A stretch of DNA of 64,000 bases from Flavobacteriales bacterium (GCA_020635795.1 JACJZD010000002.1:261748-325747); one strand, 5' to 3'; positions 52,834 to 62,064 are shown, counted from the first letter of the stretch. Notes: generated by a model not told the origin, from the letters alone. Numbers and translations: made by a program.

Positions 52834-53755
52834 AGATGTAACTATTTCTGTAGTCGTTCCCGTTTTTAATGGCGAACAAACAATTTCAGATTTATTCTTT
52901 GAAATAAAAAGTGTATTTAAATCTAATAGTTTAGGGCTTCAATTAATTTTTATTGATGATTTTAGTTCAGATAATAGTTGGAAAATTATAAAAGAATTAA
53001 AAAGTACTTATCCAAATGAAGTATTAGCTATTAGATTGTCTAGAAATTTTGGTCAGCATAATGCTACATTGTGTGGGTTCAAATACGCATTGGGTCAATG
53101 GGTAGTTACAATTGATGATGATTTAGAGTATAATCCGCATGATATTCTTAAGTTACTTGCAGCTCAGAAACATACAGGCTCAGATTTGATTTACGGAGTA
53201 GATTCTGGAAAAAATATTTCAGTTCTAAAAAATATATTTAGAAATATATACAAAAAAATTGCTAGACTCCTTGAGGGTGAAGAAAAAATGACTGGATCAA
53301 GTTTCCGTCTAATTAAGGGGACTCTTGCAAATGAAATAGCTAAAAATGCTAGAGATTTTTCCTTTATAGATGAATTTATACATTGGCACACTTCAAATAT
53401 TTCATCAATAAATGTTGTGTGTAATCGCAAGGTGCTAAGAAAATCAAGATATTCATTGTTAAACCTTTCTTTATTAACTAAAGAGTTAGTTTTATTTAAT
53501 TCTCTTACCCCTCTTAGATTAATAACGTTGACAGGAGCGTTAATGTCTGTGTCAAATTTTATTTGGGGTTTGGTGATTTTGTATAGAAAATTTGTACTTT
53601 CTATATCAGTAGAAGGTTATGCCTCTATAATAATTGCTATTCTATTTTCTTCAGGCATAATAATTTTAAGTATTGGTGTTATGGCTGAGTACATAAGTAA
53701 AATAATAAAATTAAATTATAACAAACCACCTTATCGTGAAGCTGAAATTTTATGA
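52808..53755 (+). CDS. GT2 glycosyltransferase of the polyprenyl-phosphate type
   Basis: The 315-residue enzyme has a GT2 catalytic domain (VVVPVFNGEQTI at about 13-24, IFIDDFSSDNSW, nucleotide-binding TIDDDLEY, then the acceptor-region GSSFRLIKG). Two C-terminal transmembrane helices follow (about 235-260 and 270-295). This is the GtrB/ArnC/DPM1-like architecture that makes polyprenyl-phosphate-linked sugars at the inner membrane. Its start is embedded in the SDR gene and its stop overlaps the GNAT gene by four bases. A GT-C enzyme that would use such a donor lies 5.7 kb downstream. Confidence 0.88.
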   Translation: MEDVYLDTKDVTISVVVPVFNGEQTISDLFFEIKSVFKSNSLGLQLIFIDDFSSDNSWKIIKELKSTYPNEVLAIRLSRNFGQHNATLCGFKYALGQWVVTIDDDLEYNPHDILKLLAAQKHTGSDLIYGVDSGKNISVLKNIFRNIYKKIARLLEGEEKMTGSSFRLIKGTLANEIAKNARDFSFIDEFIHWHTSNISSINVVCNRKVLRKSRYSLLNLSLLTKELVLFNSLTPLRLITLTGALMSVSNFIWGLVILYRKFVLSISVEGYASIIIAILFSSGIIILSIGVMAEYISKIIKLNYNKPPYREAEIL

Positions 53756-54396
53756 TTATTGAGCAATATGGCGTAAAACTTAAAAGGATTACTCATGACG
53801 ATATTGAGCTTATTAGATTTTGGAGAAATCATCCAGATATAAGAAGAAATATGGCTTATAAAAAGCATATCACAAAAAAAATGCAACTAGAATGGTTTGA
53901 ATCGATTAATAATAAAAACAACTATTATTTTTTGATTGAATACAAAGGGAAAGATGTAGGTGTTATTAATTCGAAGAATGTAAACATGAATGACATGTAT
54001 GGAGAAGGAGGTATTTTTATTTGGGATACAAACTTGGATTTTGAATTTACAGCCGTACTAGCAAGCCTGTGTTTTCTCAATGCTGTGTTTTTTGTTTTAA
54101 AAATTTTTAATAAGTCGTTTGTTCAAATTCTTCCAACTAATCAAAAAGCAATTCAATTTAATAAAAATTTAGGCTATGTTGTAGTGCCAGGGCAAGAGAA
54201 ATCTAAAAATCCTTATTATGTGTTAACAAGGGAAGATTATATAAGTAAAACCGAAAAGCTCAGAAGTATAGCTTCTAAACTTTCTAATGATTACTCCTCT
54301 CCAAGAGCTTTTGGTAACGTTTCAGATAAGAATTTGGATGAAATCAATAAGGTGTTATTAGAATTAAGAAGTTCTAGTTTAGATGGAAATTTATAA
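53752..54396 (+). CDS. GNAT-family N-acyltransferase
   Basis: The 214-residue protein has a RimJ/RimL-type GNAT fold over about residues 1-165: VKLKRITHDDIELIRFWRNHPDIR at the N-terminus, a GVINSKN strand, and NKSFVQILPTNQKAIQFNKNLGYV near the acyl-CoA site. A charged helical tail (about 165-214) follows. In sugar-modification loci such GNATs acylate amino sugars. Here it could use an acyl-ACP made by the preceding genes. It is the last gene of the six-gene plus-strand operon (overlap ATGA with GT2). Confidence 0.78.
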   Translation: MIIEQYGVKLKRITHDDIELIRFWRNHPDIRRNMAYKKHITKKMQLEWFESINNKNNYYFLIEYKGKDVGVINSKNVNMNDMYGEGGIFIWDTNLDFEFTAVLASLCFLNAVFFVLKIFNKSFVQILPTNQKAIQFNKNLGYVVVPGQEKSKNPYYVLTREDYISKTEKLRSIASKLSNDYSSPRAFGNVSDKNLDEINKVLLELRSSSLDGNL

Positions 54397-54407
54397 TGAA
54401 GAAAAAT

Positions 54408-55046
54408 TTATAAGCTAAAATAGCCATCATTTAACCATTTTAACCAAACATGTTTTTCAGCAATATTTAACAAGAAAGGGTCGTCCATTTTTTCTAATTT
54501 ATATTTACATATTTCGAAACCAGAATAAGGCATTGATGGATTAGCAACATCAATCATTAATACCATCCTTGATTCATTAGATAGATTCCAGGCTTCATGT
54601 ATCTTGCTATCATCAAAAGTGATTACTTTCCCTTCTTCCCAACTGTGCTCTTCATCTTCGATTTTTATTTTACAAAGTTCTTTAGATGGAACTTTTAAGG
54701 CTAAATGATTTCTAAGCACCATTTTTGTATAGCCTTTGTGAGCTTCTATAATTGTATTAGGTTCTAAAACGGAAAATTGTGCGGTAACCAATTCTGGAAT
54801 CTTATTTAATAAAGCTGATGTTTTAGGGCATTTTTGGCAATTTTCAAGGTTTTTTATGCCGAAAAATGAAAACTCGTATGTTTTCCATGCTTTAGAAGAT
54901 TCTGATTTTACATAATGAGGGTGTGCCAAAAACCATTGGTCATCTTTATTATATACGTTCAATAATTCACTTTGAATATCCGTCCAGTTCTCTTCTAGAA
55001 GTTTTGTCCATTCAAAAAAATTATAATGAAAATTTGAAGCATGCAT
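54408..55046 (-). CDS. Aspartyl/asparaginyl beta-hydroxylase-like protein 1
   Basis: The 212-residue protein is a non-haem Fe(II)/2-oxoglutarate dioxygenase-like enzyme of the AspH group. Iron ligands are probably His103 in IIEAHKGYT and His150 in DDSKIHEAWN, and Arg160 in ESRMVLMIDVANP would bind 2-oxoglutarate. The family uses only two His and no acidic ligand. It is the only one of the three paralogues on the minus strand and is convergent with the GNAT gene. The substrate could be a protein, a lipid or a small molecule. Confidence 0.85.
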   Translation of the reverse strand: MHASNFHYNFFEWTKLLEENWTDIQSELLNVYNKDDQWFLAHPHYVKSESSKAWKTYEFSFFGIKNLENCQKCPKTSALLNKIPELVTAQFSVLEPNTIIEAHKGYTKMVLRNHLALKVPSKELCKIKIEDEEHSWEEGKVITFDDSKIHEAWNLSNESRMVLMIDVANPSMPYSGFEICKYKLEKMDDPFLLNIAEKHVWLKWLNDGYFSL

Positions 55047-55132
55047 AAACTATAAAGTTAAATTATATAAAACATGAAGTTAATCAATTGTTGGGAAATT
55101 AATTAGTATAAATATCAATATTTTATAACTTT

Positions 55133-55828
55133 ATGGTTTTAAACTATTTTTATTTGTTTATGGATACTGAAACATTTTATGATTGGAGAAGGTTTCAATT
55201 TTTAATAGAGTTTAAACAAAATTTTTTGCTTATAAAGAAAGAGTTACTTGCTATTATTGATAAACCCATTGAGCCAAATAATTATTCAACATGGATTGGG
55301 GAACGACCAGATTATTTATCGAACCCAATAGATAAAAATGTGGCATGGAAAACGTTAACTTTTAGAATATTTGGAATAGATTATCAGCCTAATAAGGACT
55401 CTTGTCCAACAATAGCTTCTCTTATTGAAAAGTATCCATTTATAGTTACAGCTGAGTTTTCAATGTTAGAACCACAAACATTTATTCATCCTCATACGGG
55501 TTTTACGAATAAATTGCTTCGAGCTCATTTAGGATTAGTAGTGCCTGAAGGTGATGCTGGAATTAAAATTGAGAATGATTTGAGGGTTTGGAAGGAAGGA
55601 GAATTACTGGTTTTCGATGATAGTAAGATACATGAAGCATGGAATAATACGAATTTTAGAAGGGTAGTTTTTATGTTTGATTTCGAACCAAGCCTTAACC
55701 CAATAAAAGCTAAAGATGTTTGTAAAGAAGTACTTACTAAAACAAACGATAAGCATTTATTGACCATTGCACCAAGAGAACAATGGTTAAGTTGGTTAGA
55801 CAAGGGTTATTTTTATTTAAATTCATAA
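55133..55828 (+). CDS. Aspartyl/asparaginyl beta-hydroxylase-like protein 2
   Basis: The 231-residue protein is a paralogue of the preceding one, sharing the TAEFSMLEP, IHPHTGFTNKLLRAHLGL and FDDSKIHEAWNNT motifs. Likely iron ligands are His121 and His167, and Arg176 or Arg177 would bind the oxoacid. The hydrophobic first nine residues may not belong; an ATG at 55160 is an alternative start. It is divergent from paralogue 1 (86 bases apart) and lies 12 bases upstream of the carbamoyltransferase on the same strand. Confidence 0.85.
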   Translation: MVLNYFYLFMDTETFYDWRRFQFLIEFKQNFLLIKKELLAIIDKPIEPNNYSTWIGERPDYLSNPIDKNVAWKTLTFRIFGIDYQPNKDSCPTIASLIEKYPFIVTAEFSMLEPQTFIHPHTGFTNKLLRAHLGLVVPEGDAGIKIENDLRVWKEGELLVFDDSKIHEAWNNTNFRRVVFMFDFEPSLNPIKAKDVCKEVLTKTNDKHLLTIAPREQWLSWLDKGYFYLNS

Positions 55829-55840
55829 CAAAGTCAAAGT

Positions 55841-57574
55841 ATGAAAAAAATTTATATAGGACTAAATGATAATTTCCATGACCCATCTATATGCATACTA
55901 GATGAAGAAGGGGAATTATTGTTCGCTGAAGGAATTGAAAGATACTTACAATCAAAAAGAGGGATAGGGTGTCCTCCAGATATGGATTTTTATATTGAAA
56001 AAGTTATTGAAACATTATTTGCTAGAGATATATATCATGTTTATTTGGGCTCTTCATGGACAAAAAACAAGCATCTTTTTTCTAAGTTTTTAGATTTTTT
56101 AGGTTTTTTTAATTACGATTCTAATTCATTAATTAGAAAGCAACTTAAAAAAATGGGCGCTCATAGGAGCTTTCATTCAGGTTCGTTGAGAGCAGCGGCT
56201 GCATTAACTCAGTCTGGAGCGGGAATTTTTAAACAATTTAATAAATGGAATATAGATGCTATAGTTGAAAGGAAATATTTTAATCATCATTTGACTCATA
56301 TAGTTAATGCTATATCTTGTTCTGATTTATCCGAAGGAATAGGTTTGGTTATTGATGGAGGGGGTGAAGCAACAGCTGTTAGTATTTATAGTATTAAAGA
56401 TAAAGAGCCTATTTTAGTGAAAGCTATTCACACAACATTTAGTTTGGGTGCACTATATAGTATTTCAACAAATGCTATAGGGTTTTCTGCTTATAAAGGG
56501 GAAGAATGGAAAGTGATGGGCTTAGCTCCTTATGGAAAAAAAAATGAATTATTTGAGAAATTTATTAAAGACATATTTAGGATTAAAAACGATAAGTATA
56601 CCACCAAAACAAAAATTTTAGGAAGATATGTGGAGGAGTTAACTCAATATGTAATAGATAATAATATATCTAAAGAGGACGCTGCTTATACTGCTCAAAA
56701 AGTTTTTGTGGAATATTTGTTGTCTATTGTGAATTATGCTAAAAGATTAGTTCCAAATCAAAAAAACATGTTTGTTTCTGGAGGTGCGGCATTAAATTCA
56801 TCTGCAATGGGGGAATTGAGTGAAATGGGAATATTTGATAATATTATTGTTGCAAATGCACCAGCTGATGACGGAAATTCTGTTGGAGCAGCATTTATGG
56901 CTTACAAAGAGATTAATGGAAAATATCCTAAATCATTTAAAAATAGAAGTGCCTTTCTCGGCTCTGAAATTAATCAAGAGAAGTTAGATCAATATGTGGT
57001 AACTTCGAAATTACCATTTGAAAAATTAGAAGATCCTGCACATTATGCCGCATATTTATTAAGTCAAAACCAAATTATTGGTTGGATACAAGGAAGAGCT
57101 GAATTTGGACCTAGATCATTGGGGAATCGTTCTATTTTAGCTCATCCTGGTTTTGTTGAAAATAAAGATCGAATTAATGCTGTTGTTAAATTTAGGGAAA
57201 GTTTTCGTCCTTTTGCTCCATCTATACTTGATGAGTTTGGGAGTTCCTATTTCGAAAACTATTCCTATTCACCTTTTATGGAAAAAACGTTAACTTTTAA
57301 GAAAGAAGTGAGAGAAAAAGTGCCTGCTGTTGTACATGTAAACAATACTGGAAGGTTGCAGTCAGTAACAAAACATACAAATAAAAAGTTCTTTGATTTA
57401 ATAACTGAATTTAATAAGCTTACTAGCATTCCATTGGTTATTAATACAAGCTATAATGTTATGGGAAAACCAATTGTTCATGATTTACATGATGTTATGG
57501 CTGTCTTTTTTGGTAGTTCTATTGATGCTGTTATCATTAATAATTATGTTATTGAAAGAAAAAATTTATTATGA
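55841..57574 (+). CDS. NodU/CmcH-type carbamoyltransferase
   Basis: The 577-residue enzyme has the two-domain O-carbamoyltransferase layout. The N-terminal Kae1-like half starts IYIGLNDNFHDPSICIL and contains FNHHLTHIVNA, which includes the His-rich metal site, and GLVIDGGGEATAV. The C-terminal half has WIQGRAEFGPRSLGNRSIL and NTSYNVMGKPIVHD. It transfers a carbamoyl group from carbamoyl phosphate, via carbamoyl-adenylate, to a hydroxyl. It is flanked directly by two hydroxylase paralogues, which suggests that the hydroxyl it modifies may be made by one of them. Confidence 0.92.
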   Translation: MKKIYIGLNDNFHDPSICILDEEGELLFAEGIERYLQSKRGIGCPPDMDFYIEKVIETLFARDIYHVYLGSSWTKNKHLFSKFLDFLGFFNYDSNSLIRKQLKKMGAHRSFHSGSLRAAAALTQSGAGIFKQFNKWNIDAIVERKYFNHHLTHIVNAISCSDLSEGIGLVIDGGGEATAVSIYSIKDKEPILVKAIHTTFSLGALYSISTNAIGFSAYKGEEWKVMGLAPYGKKNELFEKFIKDIFRIKNDKYTTKTKILGRYVEELTQYVIDNNISKEDAAYTAQKVFVEYLLSIVNYAKRLVPNQKNMFVSGGAALNSSAMGELSEMGIFDNIIVANAPADDGNSVGAAFMAYKEINGKYPKSFKNRSAFLGSEINQEKLDQYVVTSKLPFEKLEDPAHYAAYLLSQNQIIGWIQGRAEFGPRSLGNRSILAHPGFVENKDRINAVVKFRESFRPFAPSILDEFGSSYFENYSYSPFMEKTLTFKKEVREKVPAVVHVNNTGRLQSVTKHTNKKFFDLITEFNKLTSIPLVINTSYNVMGKPIVHDLHDVMAVFFGSSIDAVIINNYVIERKNLL

Positions 57575-58317
57575 AACTGTGGTTCTCAATTTATGATGAA
57601 AAGCGATATCAAGGTGATGAGGTTGCTTTCTATAACCCTTCTGATTATGATTGGGCTGAAATAGTTTTAAAAAATAAGGATATAATTATTAATGAATTTA
57701 AGCAAACCATAAATTCACAAAAACTTTTCGACCCATATTTTAATTACTTGTTTTCTACTACTGATGGGGGATGGAAAACTATTGGATTGAAATTTTGGTC
57801 AATAAATAATTACAAAAACCAACAATATTTTCCTGAGATTACAAAAATAATAAACAACATTCCTGGATTGATTTCAGCATCTTTTAGTAAGTTAGAAGCA
57901 AACAGTGAGATAATTCCTCATAATGGAGATTCAAATGGATTTTATAGATGTCATTTAGGACTAGATATTCCTGGTAAATTACCTAATTGTGGCTTTGAGG
58001 TAAAAGGAGAACAAAAATCTTGGGGAAATGGAGAGTTATTAATTTTTTGTGATGCATTGTATCATCGAGCATGGAATAATACAGAAAATGAAAGGTATAT
58101 CATGATTTTTGATATTGTTAGGAAAGAGTTTGAACCTCAGCAAAATAAGCTTATTACTACTGTGTTGGCGTCAATGCTGCTTCAGAAAGTTGGATTAAAA
58201 TTAGGTGTCGGATTAAATGAAAGCTTTAAAAGAAGAAGATTAAAGCCACTCGTATTAATTTTGAGACCTTTTGCACAATTAGCTATTTGGTTTACAAACT
58301 ATTTTAAAGTGTATTAA
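57571..58317 (+). CDS. Aspartyl/asparaginyl beta-hydroxylase-like protein 3
   Basis: The 248-residue protein is the third paralogue. Likely ligands are His117 in IIPHNGDSN and His165 in DALYHRAWNNT, with Arg175 in ENERYIMIFDIVRK. The DDSKIHEAW motif of the other two has changed to CDALYHRAW. It also has a basic C-terminal extension (about 185-248, RRRLKPLVLIL-type) that could touch a membrane. Its start overlaps the carbamoyltransferase stop by four bases, so both are co-translated. Its own stop overlaps the broken sulfotransferase frame by four bases. Confidence 0.83.
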   Translation: MKLWFSIYDEKRYQGDEVAFYNPSDYDWAEIVLKNKDIIINEFKQTINSQKLFDPYFNYLFSTTDGGWKTIGLKFWSINNYKNQQYFPEITKIINNIPGLISASFSKLEANSEIIPHNGDSNGFYRCHLGLDIPGKLPNCGFEVKGEQKSWGNGELLIFCDALYHRAWNNTENERYIMIFDIVRKEFEPQQNKLITTVLASMLLQKVGLKLGVGLNESFKRRRLKPLVLILRPFAQLAIWFTNYFKVY

Positions 58318-59379
58318 TTGAAAAATTTAAAAAAGTTTATTTTAGCTAATATTCGTTTATATCTGATAGGCATAGTAATGTATCTTGTAGCTACATAATT
58401 GTCTATTATAGCTAGAATTATAAAATATTTATCTATTAAGGAAAATGACACCTTTTTATTCAAACAAGGATAACCAAGAGACGTAGCTACTTCTTGGCAA
58501 ATACTGTCAATTTTATTTAGCTGTATTTTATTAAATGCAGATTGATTTTCCCATTCATTTATCTTTTCTTTGTCAACTTCTAAGAAACTATTGAAGTGAT
58601 GTTTTTTAAAGAGCTTTATTTCTTTTTCGGGTACATTATTTTTTTTTTGCTAGTTCATCCAGTAATTCGGTTGTAATTGCAAGAGGATTTGAACTTAAAT
58701 TTTCAATAATTTTAACGCCTAAAAATAATTGTATTTTTTCTAAACAACTTCCAGTATCTAGGATTAAATCCTCATATTTTATGATTAGTTTTAAATCTTG
58801 TGGAATATTTGATTTTATTAATGGTTTTAAATCAAGAGTCCATCGTTTTGCTTCATAAATATAATTTTTTCGAGCTGAATTAAATTTTAAACTTGAATAA
58901 ATATTAGCTCGATGGTTTCTAACTAATAATACAAATTTGGTTTTAGGTGAGTGATGATGGATTTTGTCAATCAGGTGATTGAGACTAATTTCTTTGTTGA
59001 CTAGAGTGGTTATTTGTTTCTTTTCATTAAATGTAGCTTTAATCTTTGAATTGATTATTCTACATATTATTAGAAAATCTAAAGGATTTTTATGGTTTAA
59101 TATGGTTTCAATCAATTCGACTTTTGAAGGAAGCATAAACATATAGAAACCATCTCTTTTCTTGCCTAAAACAAAAAATAAGTCATCAATTAATTTTTTT
59201 ATAGTAATTGTATCGAACTGATTTACGTTCTCGTAATCACATTTTAGTAGCCAATAAATGTTAAGCTCTGAAATACTTAAAATGTTGGGGTGATTATTAA
59301 GCAGGTTGTTTAAAAGAGTGCTCCCTGAACGATTTCTTGAAAGAATATAATGATTTGTTATGTTTTTGTTGAGGTTCAT
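58314..59379 (-). pseudogene. Sulfotransferase with frame broken at an A10 run
   Basis: From ATG 59379 the frame reads 247 residues to a stop at 58636. PAPS-binding motifs are present: SRNRSGSTLL (residues 14-23, 5'-phosphosulfate loop) and VRNHRANIYSSLKF (3'-phosphate site). The stop lies immediately after A10 (58639-58648). If one A is removed the frame continues about 106 codons to 58314, with sulfotransferase-like features such as INEWENQSAF and ATSLGYP. Full length would be 354 residues. This is a true frameshift, slippage, or a homopolymer error. I call it a pseudogene cautiously. Confidence 0.7.
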
Positions 59380-59417
59380 TATAAATATAATGATGTAAAA
59401 ATATTAATAATCGGCTA

Positions 59418-61445
59418 ATGTTTTTATATTTGTTACAGGTTATAGGTTTTATAAATAAATTGATAATAGATTTAAGCAATATATCGATTAATAAATATAG
59501 GTGGGTTATTATTATCCTCACATTTATTATTTATGGTAATTCCATTAACAATGAGTATGCATTAGATGATAATATTGTTGTTGAAGGTAATAAAACTGTT
59601 GAGGAGGGATTGTCTGGTATTCCGATGATATTTAAATCTAGGTATTCAACAGATAAAAAACAGACTTATGATTACCGCCCTTTAGTCATAACAACATTTG
59701 CTATAGAAAAGCAATTCTTTAGTAAATTTCCTGAAAAGCAATCAATAAAAGAAAAAGCAAAGAAGGATAAGCTTACTCAAGCAAATATTAGTCATTTCGT
59801 TAATGTTTTGTTATATGGATTATTGTGCATAGTTCTTTTTCATCTTTTAATTAAAATTATGCCCGAATATCATATTGTTTTCCCTTTTTTAATTACTATA
59901 ATTTTCCTCATACATCCTATTCATACAGAAGTAGTGTGCAGTTTAAAAAATAGAGATGAAATGTTGATGTTGATTGGCATGTTGTTTTCACTACATTTTT
60001 TTATTAAATTCAATGAGTTAAGACGTCTTAAATATATTTTTTTAGGAATGCTATTTGCATTGATTGCATTATTTTCAAAAAGTAATGGAATGGCTTTGTT
60101 GGCATTAGTGCCAGTGTTCTTATTTTATGTAAATGCAAAACCCAAAATCATTATAATTTCTTTTTTATCTATTGCCTTAATGTATCTGAGTTTTGGACAA
60201 TTTCAGAGAATGGTTTTACCAGCAAATCCAATTCGAATTTTTGAGTATTTTGAAAACCCATTAATGCATGAAGCATGGTCAATAAAACGGATATCTGCAA
60301 GTCTATATTTTAGTTGGTTTTATTTAGAGATGCTTATCTTTCCTAAAAACCTATCCTTTTATTATGGGTACAATCAAATTCCTATTGCAACATGGAGTTA
60401 TTGGCAAGTTTGGGTATCCCTAATTTTTTATGTTTCAATTGGTTTATATGGATTGTATGCCTTTATCAAAAAACAAATCATTGGGTTGGCAATAATAATT
60501 TGGATAGGCCTTATGATGGGTGTTAATAATGCGATATTTTTATTGCCTGGAATAGTTGCTGATCGTTTTGCATTTTCCTTTTCGTTAGGATTTTCAATTG
60601 TATTAGTATGGTTGCTTGTCAGAGTATTTAAGGTAGATGTGCAACATGGTTTAAAAAAGATAAAGTTTTCTAATGGTTTGTTGCTAGTATTTTTGAGTAT
60701 TTGTTTAATTTATTCTGCTAGAACCATAACTAGAAACCCAGATTGGCACGATTATTTAACTTTGTTTGAACATGATATAGAACACTTAACGGAATCTGCA
60801 AAAGCACATGCATTAATATCAAATACAATGTATCCGTTGGTTGCTAAAGAAACCCAACAAAATCCAAATAGTTTGAATTCTAATGATGTTCAAAAAATTA
60901 TTTATCACTACAAAGAATCGATTAGGATAGATTCAAATTATGTAACAAGTATAAATAATTTAGGGTCGGTATATGTTAATTTTTTAAGAGACTATGAGTC
61001 TGCAATTAATTATTGTGAAAGAGCAGTGGAATTGGATTCGAATTATTTGGAAGCACATTTTAATTTAGCCTTTTCATATCAAAACATTTATAATTATGAG
61101 AAATCTTCATACCATTATCTCAAAGTGATTGAGCTTAATCCAGATTATTTGAAGGCTTACGATTTGTACAATCAGTTATTGAATAAGCACAATAAAGTTG
61201 AAGAGGGGATTTTAATGTTAAAGAGCATGGCTGAAAAATCATTAAAACCAAAAAGTATTTATGTAAATATTGGAAATCTTTATTCTTTATATTCAAATGG
61301 CGATTATAGCTTGTCAATAACATATTTTGAAAAAGCATATGAGTTAGATAAGAGTGATAAAGTTTTGTGTGGTCATATTGCTAAATTATATCAGTTAACT
61401 GGTAATATTCAAAAATATAACAATTTAATCCCTTTTTGTCAATAA
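59418..61445 (+). CDS. TMTC-like GT-C membrane glycosyltransferase with TPRs
   Basis: The 675-residue protein has an N-terminal membrane domain with roughly ten helices (about 28-450). The first periplasmic loop carries the GT-C acidic pair Asp50-Asp51 in YALDDNIVVEGN, followed by a YRPLV motif. A set of TPRs (SINNLGSVYVNFL, AHFNLAFSYQNI, VNIGNLYSLYS) covers about 480-675. This matches the TMTC/O-mannosyltransferase-like group that uses polyprenyl-phosphate sugars. The sugar and acceptor are unknown. A GT2 of the type that supplies such donors lies in the same cluster. Confidence 0.83.
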   Translation: MFLYLLQVIGFINKLIIDLSNISINKYRWVIIILTFIIYGNSINNEYALDDNIVVEGNKTVEEGLSGIPMIFKSRYSTDKKQTYDYRPLVITTFAIEKQFFSKFPEKQSIKEKAKKDKLTQANISHFVNVLLYGLLCIVLFHLLIKIMPEYHIVFPFLITIIFLIHPIHTEVVCSLKNRDEMLMLIGMLFSLHFFIKFNELRRLKYIFLGMLFALIALFSKSNGMALLALVPVFLFYVNAKPKIIIISFLSIALMYLSFGQFQRMVLPANPIRIFEYFENPLMHEAWSIKRISASLYFSWFYLEMLIFPKNLSFYYGYNQIPIATWSYWQVWVSLIFYVSIGLYGLYAFIKKQIIGLAIIIWIGLMMGVNNAIFLLPGIVADRFAFSFSLGFSIVLVWLLVRVFKVDVQHGLKKIKFSNGLLLVFLSICLIYSARTITRNPDWHDYLTLFEHDIEHLTESAKAHALISNTMYPLVAKETQQNPNSLNSNDVQKIIYHYKESIRIDSNYVTSINNLGSVYVNFLRDYESAINYCERAVELDSNYLEAHFNLAFSYQNIYNYEKSSYHYLKVIELNPDYLKAYDLYNQLLNKHNKVEEGILMLKSMAEKSLKPKSIYVNIGNLYSLYSNGDYSLSITYFEKAYELDKSDKVLCGHIAKLYQLTGNIQKYNNLIPFCQ

Positions 61446-61635
61446 TTTAACTATTAACTTGTTGTGCAACCTTTTAATTATTTTTACGTCCTACATTTCG
61501 TACACTTTCTAAAAGAATGGAATAATAAATGATTGTTTTCGATAAAATGAATGGTTTTTTCGTTTAAAATTCGTTTTTTATCCATAAGTTTGAGTGGTAA
61601 TTTTTATGTAAGCTATTAAATTATTTGTAATAAAG

Positions 61636-62064
61636 ATGAAGAAAATTAAATTCCTTTTAAGCTCAGTTTTTGTAGTGTTTACTTTTGTTGTTAACGCTCA
61701 GCAGAGAAATCAAATGCCTAAATCTAACAATGTAGATGTGCCAGCCTCAACCGTTGTTACCGAAGAAAAAAAATCACCTCATGGTCATATATTACTTCAG
61801 GAAAGCCCAGAGGTTTTAAGAGCTAATAGTTCGCAATCTAAACCATCTGCTTCAGGTGTTAGAGGGACTGAAATTATTGGAGAAGGTCAATATTTAAATC
61901 GAGATAAAGTGATTATGGAAAGATCTATCTCTGGTCAAATTCCAAAGGATTTTCCTAAGCATATTGTAGGTCAGACACCAGAACAGTATCGAGAGGTGGT
62001 TATGAATTGGGCTAGACAGAATCTACATTTAATAAAACCTGAATATCATCACGAGATTAAATAG
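61636..62064 (+). CDS. Small secreted protein, unknown function
   Basis: The 142-residue protein has a signal peptide ending VVNAQ. The mature part is Ser/Pro/Lys-rich at first (QMPKSNNVDVPASTVV) and then has a helical segment RDKVIMERSISGQIPKDFPK ending in RQNLHLIKPEYHHEIK. No known domain. It lies 42 bases before the large repeat protein and may be co-transcribed with it. The 190-base gap before it (61446-61635) shows nothing I can interpret. Confidence 0.65.
   Translation: MKKIKFLLSSVFVVFTFVVNAQQRNQMPKSNNVDVPASTVVTEEKKSPHGHILLQESPEVLRANSSQSKPSASGVRGTEIIGEGQYLNRDKVIMERSISGQIPKDFPKHIVGQTPEQYREVVMNWARQNLHLIKPEYHHEIK

Noticed and set aside
49714..53755. Interpretation as a standard fatty-acid (fab) operon
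   Set aside because: There is no fabF, fabD, fabI or plsX, two divergent KAS III genes are present, and the downstream genes are sugar and tailoring enzymes.
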